NCBI GenBank assembly: GCA_003561025.1
Contig: PWII01000060.1
Location: forward strand, 1 to 33,231
Length of the DNA: 33,231 nucleotides
Direction: 5' to 3'
DNA from: Candidatus Nealsoniibacteriota bacterium
GTDB lineage: Bacteria > Patescibacteriota > Minisyncoccia > Minisyncoccales > PWPS01
Below the pieces are notes generated by a model. That model did not search any database. It saw only the letters and a program-made list of their open reading frames with translations, and was not told the DNA's origin. Below are positions 22,202 through 30,447 of the stretch, one piece after another. Numbering within the stretch: position 1 is the stretch's first letter; each line of letters begins with the position of its first letter. Position numbers and translations under genes: made by a program.

Positions 22202-23383
22202 TTACTGGCTTTCCTCTTTTATCACTTCTATTGCTTTTTCAAGCTGAGGATCTTCTTCCCTTTCTATGTCTTCTTCAGTTATCTCTATCTTTATGTCGGG
22301 CACAAGACCTTCTTCATTAATTGCATTTCTGTTTGGGGTAAGAAAATACTCTTCTGTTATTTTTAATGTTGAGCCGTCTTTTAGGTCATGTATCGCCTGA
22401 ATTGAGCCTTTTCCAAAAGATGGCATCCCAATCAATTTGGCGCCCTTGTTATCACGTAAGGCTCCGGCTAATATCTCTGCAGCAGAAGCACTTCCTTCAT
22501 TAATTAAAACAACAACAGGATAGTCTCTCAAAGTAGGTCTTGCGTCTCTTGCTCTGAGCAGATCCTGATCTTCATTTTGCGTTGCTTGAGTCTTAATTAC
22601 AACAACATCTCCCTTTTCAAGAAAATAGCTGGATATATTAACTGAGGTTCCCAAAAGGCCCCCGGGATTATTTCTCAAATCCAAAATAATCTTTTGGACA
22701 GGGCTTTCTACTATTTCACGTGAAATAGTAGAAAATTCTTGTGTAATGTTTCCATGAAAATGAAAAAGTTCAATATGAGCAATATTATCCTCAATTATCT
22801 GCCAAGAGAGCGAAGGAATTTTAATTACATCACGAACAATACTGACACTTCTTTTTTCTTCATTTCGATAAATTTCTAGAACTACCTCTTCTCCTCTCTG
22901 CCCTCTAATTTTTTGGACCGCCTCTTCAATCGTTATTCCTGTTGTTGACTCTCCGTCAATTTTGGTAATTACATCCATCGGCCTAAGCCCCGCTCTATCT
23001 GCAGGAGTATCTTTTAAGGGAGAAATTACCTTTAATTTATTTTCTCTGATACCTATCTCTATGCCGATTCCTTCAAATTCTCCCGAAACATCATCTAAGA
23101 AGATTTTACTCTGCTCTTTGTCAAAGAAACTGGTGTGGGCGTCGCCTAGTGAGTTTACAAAACCTCTAATTATTCCGTGAATTTTTTCTTTCTCACTAAC
23201 CTCTTCAAATCCCGGAAAATTTTCTTGCAAAAGATAATATGCCTCTGTAAAAAGAGAAAAATCCAGTTCAGCGGAAGGATTTACAAAAACTCTCTCTTTT
23301 TGCCCAAAATAAAAACCGGAGATAAAAATTATTACTCCAAAAAAAGAAAATATAAGAAATTTTATAAAACCTGATGCTTTCAT
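22202..23383 (-). CDS. ctpA: C-terminal processing protease (S41 family, PDZ-containing)
   Basis: This is a membrane-anchored serine protease acting outside the cytoplasm. Counting from the ATG at 23383 (393 residues), a membrane helix lies at about 6-26. A PDZ domain follows at about 95-180 (GEFEGIGIEIGIREN, DRAGLRPMDVITKIDG). The S41 catalytic domain is last, with S300 in NEGSASAAEI and K325 in SFGKGSIQ, separated by 25 residues as in E. coli Tsp. The in-frame ATG at 23419 is less likely: the shorter form starts just before the membrane helix and has an extended -10 promoter immediately upstream. Confidence 0.94.
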   Translation of the reverse strand: MKASGFIKFLIFSFFGVIIFISGFYFGQKERVFVNPSAELDFSLFTEAYYLLQENFPGFEEVSEKEKIHGIIRGFVNSLGDAHTSFFDKEQSKIFLDDVSGEFEGIGIEIGIRENKLKVISPLKDTPADRAGLRPMDVITKIDGESTTGITIEEAVQKIRGQRGEEVVLEIYRNEEKRSVSIVRDVIKIPSLSWQIIEDNIAHIELFHFHGNITQEFSTISREIVESPVQKIILDLRNNPGGLLGTSVNISSYFLEKGDVVVIKTQATQNEDQDLLRARDARPTLRDYPVVVLINEGSASAAEILAGALRDNKGAKLIGMPSFGKGSIQAIHDLKDGSTLKITEEYFLTPNRNAINEEGLVPDIKIEITEEDIEREEDPQLEKAIEVIKEESQ

Positions 23384-23390
23384 CGAAAAC

Positions 23391-23399
23391 AATATATCA
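23391..23399 (-). promoter_or_regulatory. Leaderless-type promoter of ctpA
   Basis: On the minus strand TGa-TATATT (hexamer 23396-23391) is followed by 7 nt and the ATG at 23383. This predicts a transcript starting at or one base before the start codon, and it supports that start over the one at 23419. Confidence 0.55.
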
Positions 23400-23435
23400 C
23401 AAAATCGAAAGAATGACAAATTAGAAAGATGACAA

Positions 23436-23954
23436 TTAATCGTATCTTTTTGCCTTAAAAAAATAGATATCTACCTTTTCCAAATTAGGATCTATTCCAC
23501 CTTTTTGACAAGCAATAGAGAACTGTTCTTCCGGACTATCTATTCCGGGTAAGTCAGGAAGGAGAAGAGAGCTTTTTTTAAGGTCTGTTTTTAGCAGAAT
23601 GCCGTATCTTTTCGGATCAAGATTTGATATCTCTTTAATTAGTTGAGGTTTTTCCAGTATATATACGGAATATTTCAGATTAGGCAAGTCACTTTTTTTT
23701 ATTTCCGGAAACCTCCCATCTCTTGTAGCTGCTGATATCGCATTATCAATAATCTCTTCTGCAATATTTTCTTTTGCAGGAAGATATGTTCCGATACAAC
23801 CTCTTAGATGACCCTCTTTTGAAAGAATACTAACAAAAACAGCCCCCCTCTCTGTCAAGAGATCTTTGTATCTTTCTTTGTCAGGCTTAATTACAATCTT
23901 ATCTTTTATAAATTTTTCAACTGCACTTTTGGCAAGCTCTACATATCTATTCAT
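23436..23954 (-). CDS. AMMECR1-domain protein (AmmeMemoRadiSam system protein A)
   Basis: This 172-residue protein is the AMMECR1 member of the widespread AmmeMemoRadiSam trio, whose biochemical function is unknown. The family hallmark LRGCIGT is at residues 50-56, followed by AISAATRDGRFPEI and YSVYILEKPQLI. The C-terminal half has LLPDLPGIDSPEEQFSIACQKGG. Its start overlaps the end of the LigB/MEMO-like gene by 8 nt, so the two are probably translationally coupled. In many Firmicutes and archaea the two domains are one polypeptide; here they are separate. Confidence 0.94.
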   Translation of the reverse strand: MNRYVELAKSAVEKFIKDKIVIKPDKERYKDLLTERGAVFVSILSKEGHLRGCIGTYLPAKENIAEEIIDNAISAATRDGRFPEIKKSDLPNLKYSVYILEKPQLIKEISNLDPKRYGILLKTDLKKSSLLLPDLPGIDSPEEQFSIACQKGGIDPNLEKVDIYFFKAKRYD

Positions 23955-24570
23955 ATATTTTAAAATTAACCGTAAGATATCCTACTCCAAAAGGATACTG
24001 ATATGCTAGTACTTCAGGATTATATTTTTTTTCTGAAGCCTCTAGTACTCCTAAAAGGAATAAGATTGGTCTTAGACCGCATTCTAGAGCCTCTGGGAAG
24101 AGATTATCTAGCCTTGTAAGAGTATCAACATCCTTATCATTTAATGACTTAATTAACATTTTATCAAAACTTGGACCATCATGATGAAAGCCGTAAGGGC
24201 CATTCTCTCTTAGGCAGTGTGAAGTATCTCCGGAAGCAATAAGAGCTATCTCATCACTATTATCTTCTAATTCTGAAAGATAATACCTTTTTCCTTTTAA
24301 AAACTCTTCTTTAAGGTCACCTGAGCCTATTAATATTTTGTCAATTTTTCCATTAAAGTTTTTTGCAAGATAAAATAGAGGAACAGAAAAGCCCCAATCA
24401 TCGTGAGGTGAAGAGATAATAATTTTATCAACTTCTTTACTCTCTAACTCTTTTCTTAAAAAAGAGAGAGCATCTATCGTATCACTCAGCTTCTTCCTCT
24501 CTTCTTTTTTGGATACAGAAGGGAGGAGGAGCGGTGGATGTGGTGCAATACAGGCAAATTTAATAGACAT
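23947..24570 (-). CDS. LigB/MEMO-like protein of the AmmeMemoRadiSam system
   Basis: This 207-residue protein belongs to the class III extradiol dioxygenase/MEMO superfamily. Candidate metal or active-site residues are H11 (APHPPLLLP), H56 (SSPHDDWG), H118 (SGDTSHCL), H129-H130 (GFHHDGP) and E160. The N-terminal APHPPLLLPSV and the C-terminal YPFGVGYL match the LigB-type domain that elsewhere is fused in front of AMMECR1, more closely than classical MEMO1. It follows the radical SAM gene after 30 nt and overlaps the AMMECR1 gene by 8 nt. Family is clear; substrate is unknown. Confidence 0.9.
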   Translation of the reverse strand: MSIKFACIAPHPPLLLPSVSKKEERKKLSDTIDALSFLRKELESKEVDKIIISSPHDDWGFSVPLFYLAKNFNGKIDKILIGSGDLKEEFLKGKRYYLSELEDNSDEIALIASGDTSHCLRENGPYGFHHDGPSFDKMLIKSLNDKDVDTLTRLDNLFPEALECGLRPILFLLGVLEASEKKYNPEVLAYQYPFGVGYLTVNFKIYE

Positions 24571-24600
24571 CTTTTTGTGTATTGTGTATCACTTTAAATT

Positions 24601-25608
24601 TTATAATAACTCCATCTTATTGTTGCAGTCTGGACAAATTGAGTCTTTTGTAAGTATCTTAACATTGTAGCCACTTCTTTTTACAACTGTCTTTCCGCAA
24701 AAAGGACAGCTTGTATCTGAAAAGATTGCTTTTCCTGTGTTACCGACATAGATATAATTTAGACCCTCTTTTTTCCCGATATTATATGCATCTTCCAAGC
24801 TTTTAAGAGGAGTTTCTGGAATATCTTTTAGCTTCCATGAGATGGAGGGTGTAAATCTACTTATATGCCAAGGAGTATCTTTACCGAGTTTTCTCTTTAT
24901 AAAGCGAGCAATCTTTGTTAGATTATCTTTTTTGTCTGAGAGATTCGGAATAATTAAGGTGGTTATCTCTACCCATACACCTCTATCTTTTAACAGCTTT
25001 GCTGTTCTTAAAATTGGTAAAAGAGATGCATTACAATTTTTTTTATAAAAACTATTCGAAAAACTCTTTATATCAATATTTATAGCGTCAAGGTATGGTG
25101 CAATCATCTCTATAGTTTTCTTGGAGAGAAAACCATTAGAGACCCAGATATTTTTTAGATCCTTCTCTTTTGCAAGTTTCATCGTATCAATCGCATATTC
25201 TAGAAATATTGTCGGTTCGGTATAAGTATAAGAGAGCGAAGGCACCTTTTTTTGAAGAGCTATTTCAACAACCTTTTCTCCCTGAACCTCACCTTTAAGA
25301 GAAGAGATCTCTTCATATTCTTGTGACAATCTGAAGTTTTGACAATTCATACAGCGAAAATTACAGCCCGGAGTGGCCAAGGAGAGAGTCTTTGTCCCCG
25401 GCAAGAAATGGAATAAAGGTTTTTTTTCTATCGGATCAATATCCAGTGCGACTACCTTGTTGTAATTAAGAGCAAATAGCTTTCCGTTTTCGTTTTTTCG
25501 CATTCCGCAAAAACCTCTTCCTTGATTTGAAATAGTACAGAAGTGAGCACATGTTTTGCACCTTACTCTTTTATTTAATAGCTTTTTATAAAGATATGAT
25601 TCTTTCAT
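24601..25608 (-). CDS. AmmeMemoRadiSam system radical SAM enzyme
   Basis: This 335-residue radical SAM protein is the first gene of the trio. The [4Fe-4S] motif CNFRCMNC (C82, C86, C89) binds the cluster that cleaves S-adenosylmethionine. Upstream are extra cysteines C17, C20, C24 and C34 (CKTCAHFC, GFCGMR), typical of this subfamily and of pyruvate-formate-lyase activase relatives. The C-terminus has a zinc-ribbon-like pair, CPFC (301-304) and CPDC (325-328). YTEPTIFLEYAIDT and WHISRFTPS are also family features. The reaction is not established. Confidence 0.94.
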   Translation of the reverse strand: MKESYLYKKLLNKRVRCKTCAHFCTISNQGRGFCGMRKNENGKLFALNYNKVVALDIDPIEKKPLFHFLPGTKTLSLATPGCNFRCMNCQNFRLSQEYEEISSLKGEVQGEKVVEIALQKKVPSLSYTYTEPTIFLEYAIDTMKLAKEKDLKNIWVSNGFLSKKTIEMIAPYLDAINIDIKSFSNSFYKKNCNASLLPILRTAKLLKDRGVWVEITTLIIPNLSDKKDNLTKIARFIKRKLGKDTPWHISRFTPSISWKLKDIPETPLKSLEDAYNIGKKEGLNYIYVGNTGKAIFSDTSCPFCGKTVVKRSGYNVKILTKDSICPDCNNKMELL

Positions 25609-25629
25609 ATTCTACTTTCTTAAATGGTA

Positions 25630-25657
25630 ATTGTAGCATAACACAAAGAGTTGATAA
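25630..25657 (-). promoter_or_regulatory. Promoter of the AmmeMemoRadiSam operon
   Basis: On the minus strand TTATCA (25657-25652), a 16-nt spacer and TGc-TACAAT (hexamer 25635-25630) give an extended -10 promoter. The predicted start near 25623 leaves a leader of about 15 nt before the ATG at 25608. The promoter lies within a long inverted repeat. Confidence 0.55.
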
Positions 25658-25693
25658 CGAAAACTATTATCATTAGATATCTTTTTGTGTTAT
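25638..25693. repeat. Long inverted repeat between the ATPase operon and the radical SAM gene
   Basis: Arms ATAACACAAAGAG (25638-25650) and CTTTTTGTGTTAT (25681-25693) match as inverted copies at 12 of 13 positions. An inner TGATA/TATCA pair (25652-25656 and 25668-25672) sits within the 30-nt centre. It begins 10 nt after the atpD stop and covers the -35 region of the radical SAM promoter. It may be an operator or an mRNA 3' hairpin; no T run follows for termination in the ATPase direction. Confidence 0.6.
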
Positions 25694-25703
25694 AGGATAT
25701 GAT

Positions 25704-26321
25704 TTAGCTCATTATCTCTTTAAGTTTGAGGATAACAGTCCTGTCAAAGCGCTCTCTCTCTTCTAATTTTTGAGATATATATTTTCTCACTCTCATCATT
25801 TCCGGGATATAGACATGCTCTAAAGAGTTGACTCTTCTTCTCGTCTTTTCAATTTCTTCAGCTAATAGACGAATTTTAATTGTTAGATTTGCGTAGTTAA
25901 TTAAATTATTACGAATTGCAGATATATCTTCTTTTGAGCGATACAGATCGCTATCAACAGAATGTAGAGATATCTTACTCTCTTCTAGCTTTTCTCTGTT
26001 TACTACATTCCCCTCTCTAATCTGGACGCCCATTATGTTCCTAAAAGTGAGATTGACATCAGCAAGAGGAAGATGACTAATTAGGTTTTCTGTCTCTTCT
26101 TGTCCGGCTCTGCTTGCAGAAAGAAAAAAATGATAAAATGCGGGCGATATCTTTTCTCCTAGGCCTTCTCTAAGTTTTTGGAGCTCTCTAATGTTTCCGA
26201 GAAATTCTTGCATTAATCCATCAAGCTTCTCTTTAAGAAGATCATGACCGGACTGAGCTGTCTTTAATCTCTTCTTAATCTTTAGAAGTTCTTGTCTTGT
26301 CGGATTAACTTTTAGTTTCAT
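25704..26321 (-). CDS. atpD: V/A-type ATPase subunit D (central stalk)
   Basis: Subunit D forms the central rotor shaft inside the A3B3 head. The 205-residue protein is a long coiled coil with the family start KVNPTRQELLKIKKRLKTAQSGHDLLKEKLDGL. The conserved late segment is RRRVNSLEHVYIPEM. It overlaps the end of the B subunit gene by 17 nt and is the last gene of the operon. A long inverted repeat follows. Note that the symbol atpD also names the beta subunit of F-type enzymes; this is the V/A-type D subunit (NtpD). Confidence 0.95.
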   Translation of the reverse strand: MKLKVNPTRQELLKIKKRLKTAQSGHDLLKEKLDGLMQEFLGNIRELQKLREGLGEKISPAFYHFFLSASRAGQEETENLISHLPLADVNLTFRNIMGVQIREGNVVNREKLEESKISLHSVDSDLYRSKEDISAIRNNLINYANLTIKIRLLAEEIEKTRRRVNSLEHVYIPEMMRVRKYISQKLEERERFDRTVILKLKEIMS

Positions 26322-27684
26322 TTTGTTCTTTGTTTAGGTATTTTTCCATATCTTCTTCTTTGACTCTCTTTAATTCTTCTTTTGGTAAAATTGAAAGTAA
26401 CTCCCATCCCAGCATTAAGGTTTCTTCAATCTCTCTGTTTTCATACAGGTCTTGAGTTAAGAATTTTTCTTCAAATTTTTCAGCAAAACGGAGATATGCT
26501 CTGTCTGTTTCAGATAGAGATGATTCCCCTAAGATTACCGTTAACTCTTTTATCTCCTGTCCACGAGCATACGATGCAAAAAGCTGATTTGCAAGCCCCG
26601 GGTGATCTTTTCTTGTTTTCTTGTCGCCTATCCCCTTGTCTCTTAATCGTGAAAGGCTTGGCAAGACATCTATTGGTGGATAAATTCCTTGTTGGTAAAG
26701 TGTTCTTGAAAGCATAATCTGTCCTTCTGTAATGTATCCGGTAAGATCAGGGATAGGATGAGTCTTGTCGTCTTCCGGCATAGTAAGAATCGGAATTTGT
26801 GTCACGGAACCCTTTTTGCCTTGAATTAGACCTGCACGTTCATATATTGATGCAAGATCTGTATAGAGATAGCCCGGATAACCTCTTCTGCCGGGCACCT
26901 CTTTTCTCGCTGCAGAAACTTCTCTTAGAGCCTCACAGTAGTTAGTCATATCGGTTAAGATTACGAGCACATGATAGTCTTTTTCAAATGCGAGATATTC
27001 GGCTGCCGTTAGTGCAAGTCTAGGGAGAGTAATTCGTTCTATTACAGGATCTGCCGCAGTATTTATAAAGAGAGTCGATCTTGATAGTGCACCTGTCTTT
27101 TTGAATTCTTCAATAAAAAATCTTGACTCTTCAAAAGTAATACCCATTGCACCAAATACAATACTAAAATTACCGGCAATTTTAGCTTGTCTTGCAATCT
27201 GGGTTGCCAGTAATGAATGTGGAAGGCCTGATGCCGAAAATATGGGAAGTTTTTGTCCTCGCACAAGAGTGTTTAGTGCATCGATTGATGAAATACCTGT
27301 CTGAATAAAGTTGTCTGGATACTCTCTACAGTAGGGATTAATCGGACTACCGTTAATATCAAGATTTTTTTCTAATATCGGGTAGGGATGTCCATCAAGA
27401 GGTTTTGCCGACCCATCAAAAACTCTTCCAAGCATCTCTTCTGATGCTTCCAGTGTCATTGTTTTTCCTAAAAAAGATACCTTTGAAGATTCGGGAGTAA
27501 GACCTCTTGTCTCTTCAAACATCTGTACCAGCGCTTTACCGGCACTTGCCTCTAAAACCCTTCCAACTCTTTTTGAATTATCGGGCAGTTCAACTTCTAC
27601 CAATTCTTCGTATTTTGCATTGGATACTCCTTCTACAACAATCAAAGAACCGGCAATCTCTTTTATTCCTTTGTATTTTAGCAT
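26305..27684 (-). CDS. atpB: V/A-type ATPase subunit B (non-catalytic)
   Basis: Subunit B alternates with catalytic A in the soluble head. It lacks a P-loop lysine, as expected: the region reads LPIFSASGLPHSLLATQIARQ. Diagnostic parts are IQTGISSIDALNTLVRGQKLPIF, LTDMTNYCEALREVSAAR, EVPGRRGYPGYLYTDLASIYERAG and PSLSRLRDKGIG. The length of 459 residues is typical. The gene starts 1 nt after the A stop and overlaps D by 17 nt, indicating tightly coupled expression. NtpB in Enterococcus is the equivalent. Confidence 0.97.
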   Translation of the reverse strand: MLKYKGIKEIAGSLIVVEGVSNAKYEELVEVELPDNSKRVGRVLEASAGKALVQMFEETRGLTPESSKVSFLGKTMTLEASEEMLGRVFDGSAKPLDGHPYPILEKNLDINGSPINPYCREYPDNFIQTGISSIDALNTLVRGQKLPIFSASGLPHSLLATQIARQAKIAGNFSIVFGAMGITFEESRFFIEEFKKTGALSRSTLFINTAADPVIERITLPRLALTAAEYLAFEKDYHVLVILTDMTNYCEALREVSAARKEVPGRRGYPGYLYTDLASIYERAGLIQGKKGSVTQIPILTMPEDDKTHPIPDLTGYITEGQIMLSRTLYQQGIYPPIDVLPSLSRLRDKGIGDKKTRKDHPGLANQLFASYARGQEIKELTVILGESSLSETDRAYLRFAEKFEEKFLTQDLYENREIEETLMLGWELLSILPKEELKRVKEEDMEKYLNKEQNETKS

Positions 27685-27685
27685 A

Positions 27686-29392
27686 TTACTTTATATCATC
27701 TTCATTTATAAACTTCGCTTTTGCAAGCTCCGCCTTTTCTGGAAGATTTAAGACATTATCGATACTCTCGTCGGAACTTAGAAGCTCTTGACCTTTTTTA
27801 TAAAAAGAGATAATCATTTCAAGCATCTTCTTTTGTTTTCTGAAGGATGTGAATGTATCTGCATTATCAAAAGCGTTTTGCATCAAAAAGTCTTCACGAA
27901 TAGCTCTTGCCGTCTCCATAATTAATTTATCTCTACTCGAAAGAGATTCAAATCCGATAAGACGAACAATCTCCTCAAGCCTTGATTCCTCATTTAATAT
28001 TCTCATCGCATCTTCTCTCTCCTGTAAAAATCCATCTCCTCCTTTTTCTTCAAAATAGTCTTTGAGGTTGTCCATATAGAGAGAATAGCTATTTAGCCAA
28101 TTAATTGCCGGGAAGTGTCTTGCGTATGCCAATCTATCCTCTAAGCTCCAGAAAACCTTTACGGTTCTTAGGGTATTTTGTGTAACAGGCTCAGAAAGAT
28201 CTCCTCCGGGAGGAGAAACAGAACCAATTACGGTAAGTGAACCTTCACGGTCTTTTGATCCTAAGCACTTAACATATCCGGCTCTTTCATAAAATGATGC
28301 AGTTCTTGATCCAAGATAGGCCGGATATCCCTCTTCTCCCGGCATCTCTTCAAGGCGAGCGGAGATCTCTCTTAATGCCTCTGCCCATCGTGATGTAGAA
28401 TCGGCCATAAGAGCGACATTATATCCCATGTCTCTAAAATATTCGGCAATTGTTATCCCGGTATACACAGAAGCTTCTCTTGCCGCTACCGGCATATTGG
28501 ATGTATTTGCGATGAGCACGGTTCTTTCAAGAAGTGGACGGCCTGTTTTTGGATCCTTAAGTTCTGGAAACTCCTTCAAGACATCGGTCATCTCGTTTCC
28601 TCTTTCACCACAACCGACAAAGATAATAATATCTGCATCAGCCCACTTGGCAATTTGATGTAATACGACTGTTTTTCCACTTCCAAATGGTCCGGGAACG
28701 GCTGCTGTACCACCCTTGGTAACCGGGAAGAAGGTGTCAATTACTCTTTGTCCTGTGACAAGGAGGTCTTTGGGAACAATCTTTTGACTAAAAGGTCTCT
28801 TTTCTCTAATTGGCCACTTTTGAGTCATCTTAATTTCTTCTATCTTTCCATCTTTGCTCTTTATCTCTGCAACGGTATCCTTAATTGTTAAATCACCCTC
28901 TTTAATTGAGACAACCTCTCCCCCACTACTACTTGGAGGAAGCATTATCTTGTGCATTATCGACATCTCTTTGACCTCACCGACAAGATCACCTTTCTCC
29001 AGATAATCTCCCTTTTTGACAAGCGGAGAAAAGTGCCATTTTTTTGACTCATCTAATGATGGAACATTAATTCCTCTCGTAATAAAGTCGCCAGAGTTTT
29101 TAAACAAGTCTTTAAGTGGTCTTTGAATTCCGTCATAAATACCGCTCATTAAACCCGGACCGAGTTCAACCGATAATTGGTAACCGGTCTTATGAACTGG
29201 CTCACCGGGACCGATGCCCGATGTCTCTTCATAAACTTGAATGGAGGCTATACCATCACGCATCTCAATAATTTCACCCATAAGTTCTAGTCTGGAAACT
29301 TTGACAACTTCGTATATGCTTGCCCCCTCCATATTTTTAGCAACTACAAGTGGTCCAGATACCTTAATTATTTCTCCTTGACTTTGTTTCAT
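27686..29392 (-). CDS. atpA: V/A-type ATPase subunit A (catalytic)
   Basis: This is the ATP-hydrolysing or ATP-making subunit. The P-loop GPFGSGKT is at residues 234-241. The A-specific bulge domain, absent from F-type beta subunits, is seen around residues 110-190 (KWHFSPLVKKGDYLEKGD). Other conserved segments are IIFVGCGERGNEMTDVLKEFPEL, ALMADSTSRWAEALREISARLEEMPGEEGYPAYL and GSVSPPGGDLSEPVT. The length of 568 residues is normal. It begins 25 nt after subunit F. The V-type head distinguishes this operon from the F-type ATPase usual in bacteria. Confidence 0.97.
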   Translation of the reverse strand: MKQSQGEIIKVSGPLVVAKNMEGASIYEVVKVSRLELMGEIIEMRDGIASIQVYEETSGIGPGEPVHKTGYQLSVELGPGLMSGIYDGIQRPLKDLFKNSGDFITRGINVPSLDESKKWHFSPLVKKGDYLEKGDLVGEVKEMSIMHKIMLPPSSSGGEVVSIKEGDLTIKDTVAEIKSKDGKIEEIKMTQKWPIREKRPFSQKIVPKDLLVTGQRVIDTFFPVTKGGTAAVPGPFGSGKTVVLHQIAKWADADIIIFVGCGERGNEMTDVLKEFPELKDPKTGRPLLERTVLIANTSNMPVAAREASVYTGITIAEYFRDMGYNVALMADSTSRWAEALREISARLEEMPGEEGYPAYLGSRTASFYERAGYVKCLGSKDREGSLTVIGSVSPPGGDLSEPVTQNTLRTVKVFWSLEDRLAYARHFPAINWLNSYSLYMDNLKDYFEEKGGDGFLQEREDAMRILNEESRLEEIVRLIGFESLSSRDKLIMETARAIREDFLMQNAFDNADTFTSFRKQKKMLEMIISFYKKGQELLSSDESIDNVLNLPEKAELAKAKFINEDDIK

Positions 29393-29417
29393 TTTAATAA
29401 TTTTAATTAATATCTTT

Positions 29418-29714
29418 TTATGATTTTACTGATAAATCAATTTCACCTCCGATCGCTTTTGTAATTTCTCTTTTTAATTCTTCAGGGTCATCTTTTTTTA
29501 CAATTCCAGGAATAATTACAACATTATCAAAATTAAGATCTTTTGGCGCGATATCCTGCGAGACAAAAATTAATGCATATTCTTGGCCATCTAATTTTTT
29601 AATTAGATCAAAGACCTCTTCATTTGACGATACACCGTAGCATTCAAGACCGGCAAACCTCATCGCATTACTATATTCAATTGGCCCAATAAATGCCATC
29701 TTTTTTTCTGTCAT
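29418..29714 (-). CDS. atpF: V/A-type ATPase subunit F (central stalk)
   Basis: This 98-residue protein has the compact Rossmann-like fold of V/A-ATPase subunit F (NtpG in Enterococcus), which binds subunit D in the central stalk. Visible features are MAFIGPIEYSNAMRFAGLECYGV, YALIFVSQDIAP and VVIIPGIVKKDDPEELKREITKAIG, typical of this subunit. It overlaps the end of the C gene by 4 nt and lies directly before A, the canonical position. Confidence 0.88.
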   Translation of the reverse strand: MTEKKMAFIGPIEYSNAMRFAGLECYGVSSNEEVFDLIKKLDGQEYALIFVSQDIAPKDLNFDNVVIIPGIVKKDDPEELKREITKAIGGEIDLSVKS

Positions 29715-30445
29715 GATGCTATAGGACTATTAATTATATTTTGAATTTTAGATGTCTCCATACCGAGCTTTTTGCTCGCAAAAATTCTTCTAATTGCTTC
29801 TTCTGCTCGTCTCTTTTTAATAAGAAAAGCTAAAAGAGGAACAATACCGGCTATTTCAGATTTACTCTTTTCAATTAAGCCATCTTCTAATTTAAAGATA
29901 GCTTCATCCCTCTTTCTTAGGTTTTTCGGATTTGACTTTTTAACTATTTCATATGCATCGACAAAGAACGGAAGGGCATTATTCTCTCCACTTCTTTTAC
30001 AAAAATCTATTGCTCTTTTGTAATAGGTATTTGTAAGAAAGAGGTCAATCTCAAATGCATTACTAAAATTTCTGTTTTTTGCTTCTTTTATTAAGTCAAG
30101 ATATTGCTTAATAAGTGAATTCTCTTTTTCAGCCTTATAAAAGATAATCTCTTTAAGTTCTTTTGTTAGTAAGATTAAATCATCCTTAAGGAAGATAAAA
30201 TCGAGAGTCTCTTTGTCAAGTCCCATTACTTCAAGTGATTTTCTTAAATCTCTTCTTTCATCCTTAATAATTTCCTCAATCTCATTATAGCTTTTCCCTG
30301 AAATAAAAGGAGCATAATCGGTGTCATTTAAGACCTTAAAGCTTTCTTCTATTTTTACTGCCCCAATCATTCGTTCCAGATCGATTCTATCTGCTAATTT
30401 TTTCTCTCTCGCCCTCAGAAAGGATATAAAAAAAAGATTTTTCAT
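29711..30445 (-). CDS. atpC: V/A-type ATPase subunit C/d, shortened
   Basis: Subunit C links the central stalk to the membrane rotor ring. The C-terminal half matches the family (EIAGIVPLLAFLIKKRRAEEAIRRIFASKKLGM), and the body is helical and charged. At 244 residues it is well below the usual 330-380, so one of the repeated helical segments appears to be missing. The reading frame is clean and spacing to E (2 nt) and F (4-nt overlap) is normal, so this looks like real reduction and not a frameshift. Assignment rests on the C-terminal motif and on gene order. Confidence 0.82.
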   Translation of the reverse strand: MKNLFFISFLRAREKKLADRIDLERMIGAVKIEESFKVLNDTDYAPFISGKSYNEIEEIIKDERRDLRKSLEVMGLDKETLDFIFLKDDLILLTKELKEIIFYKAEKENSLIKQYLDLIKEAKNRNFSNAFEIDLFLTNTYYKRAIDFCKRSGENNALPFFVDAYEIVKKSNPKNLRKRDEAIFKLEDGLIEKSKSEIAGIVPLLAFLIKKRRAEEAIRRIFASKKLGMETSKIQNIINSPIAS

Positions 30446-30447
30446 AT

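Noticed and set aside
23384..23419. Longer ctpA start at 23419
   Set aside because: The upstream codons overlap the extended -10 placed 7 nt before the ATG at 23383, and they are not needed for the signal anchor.
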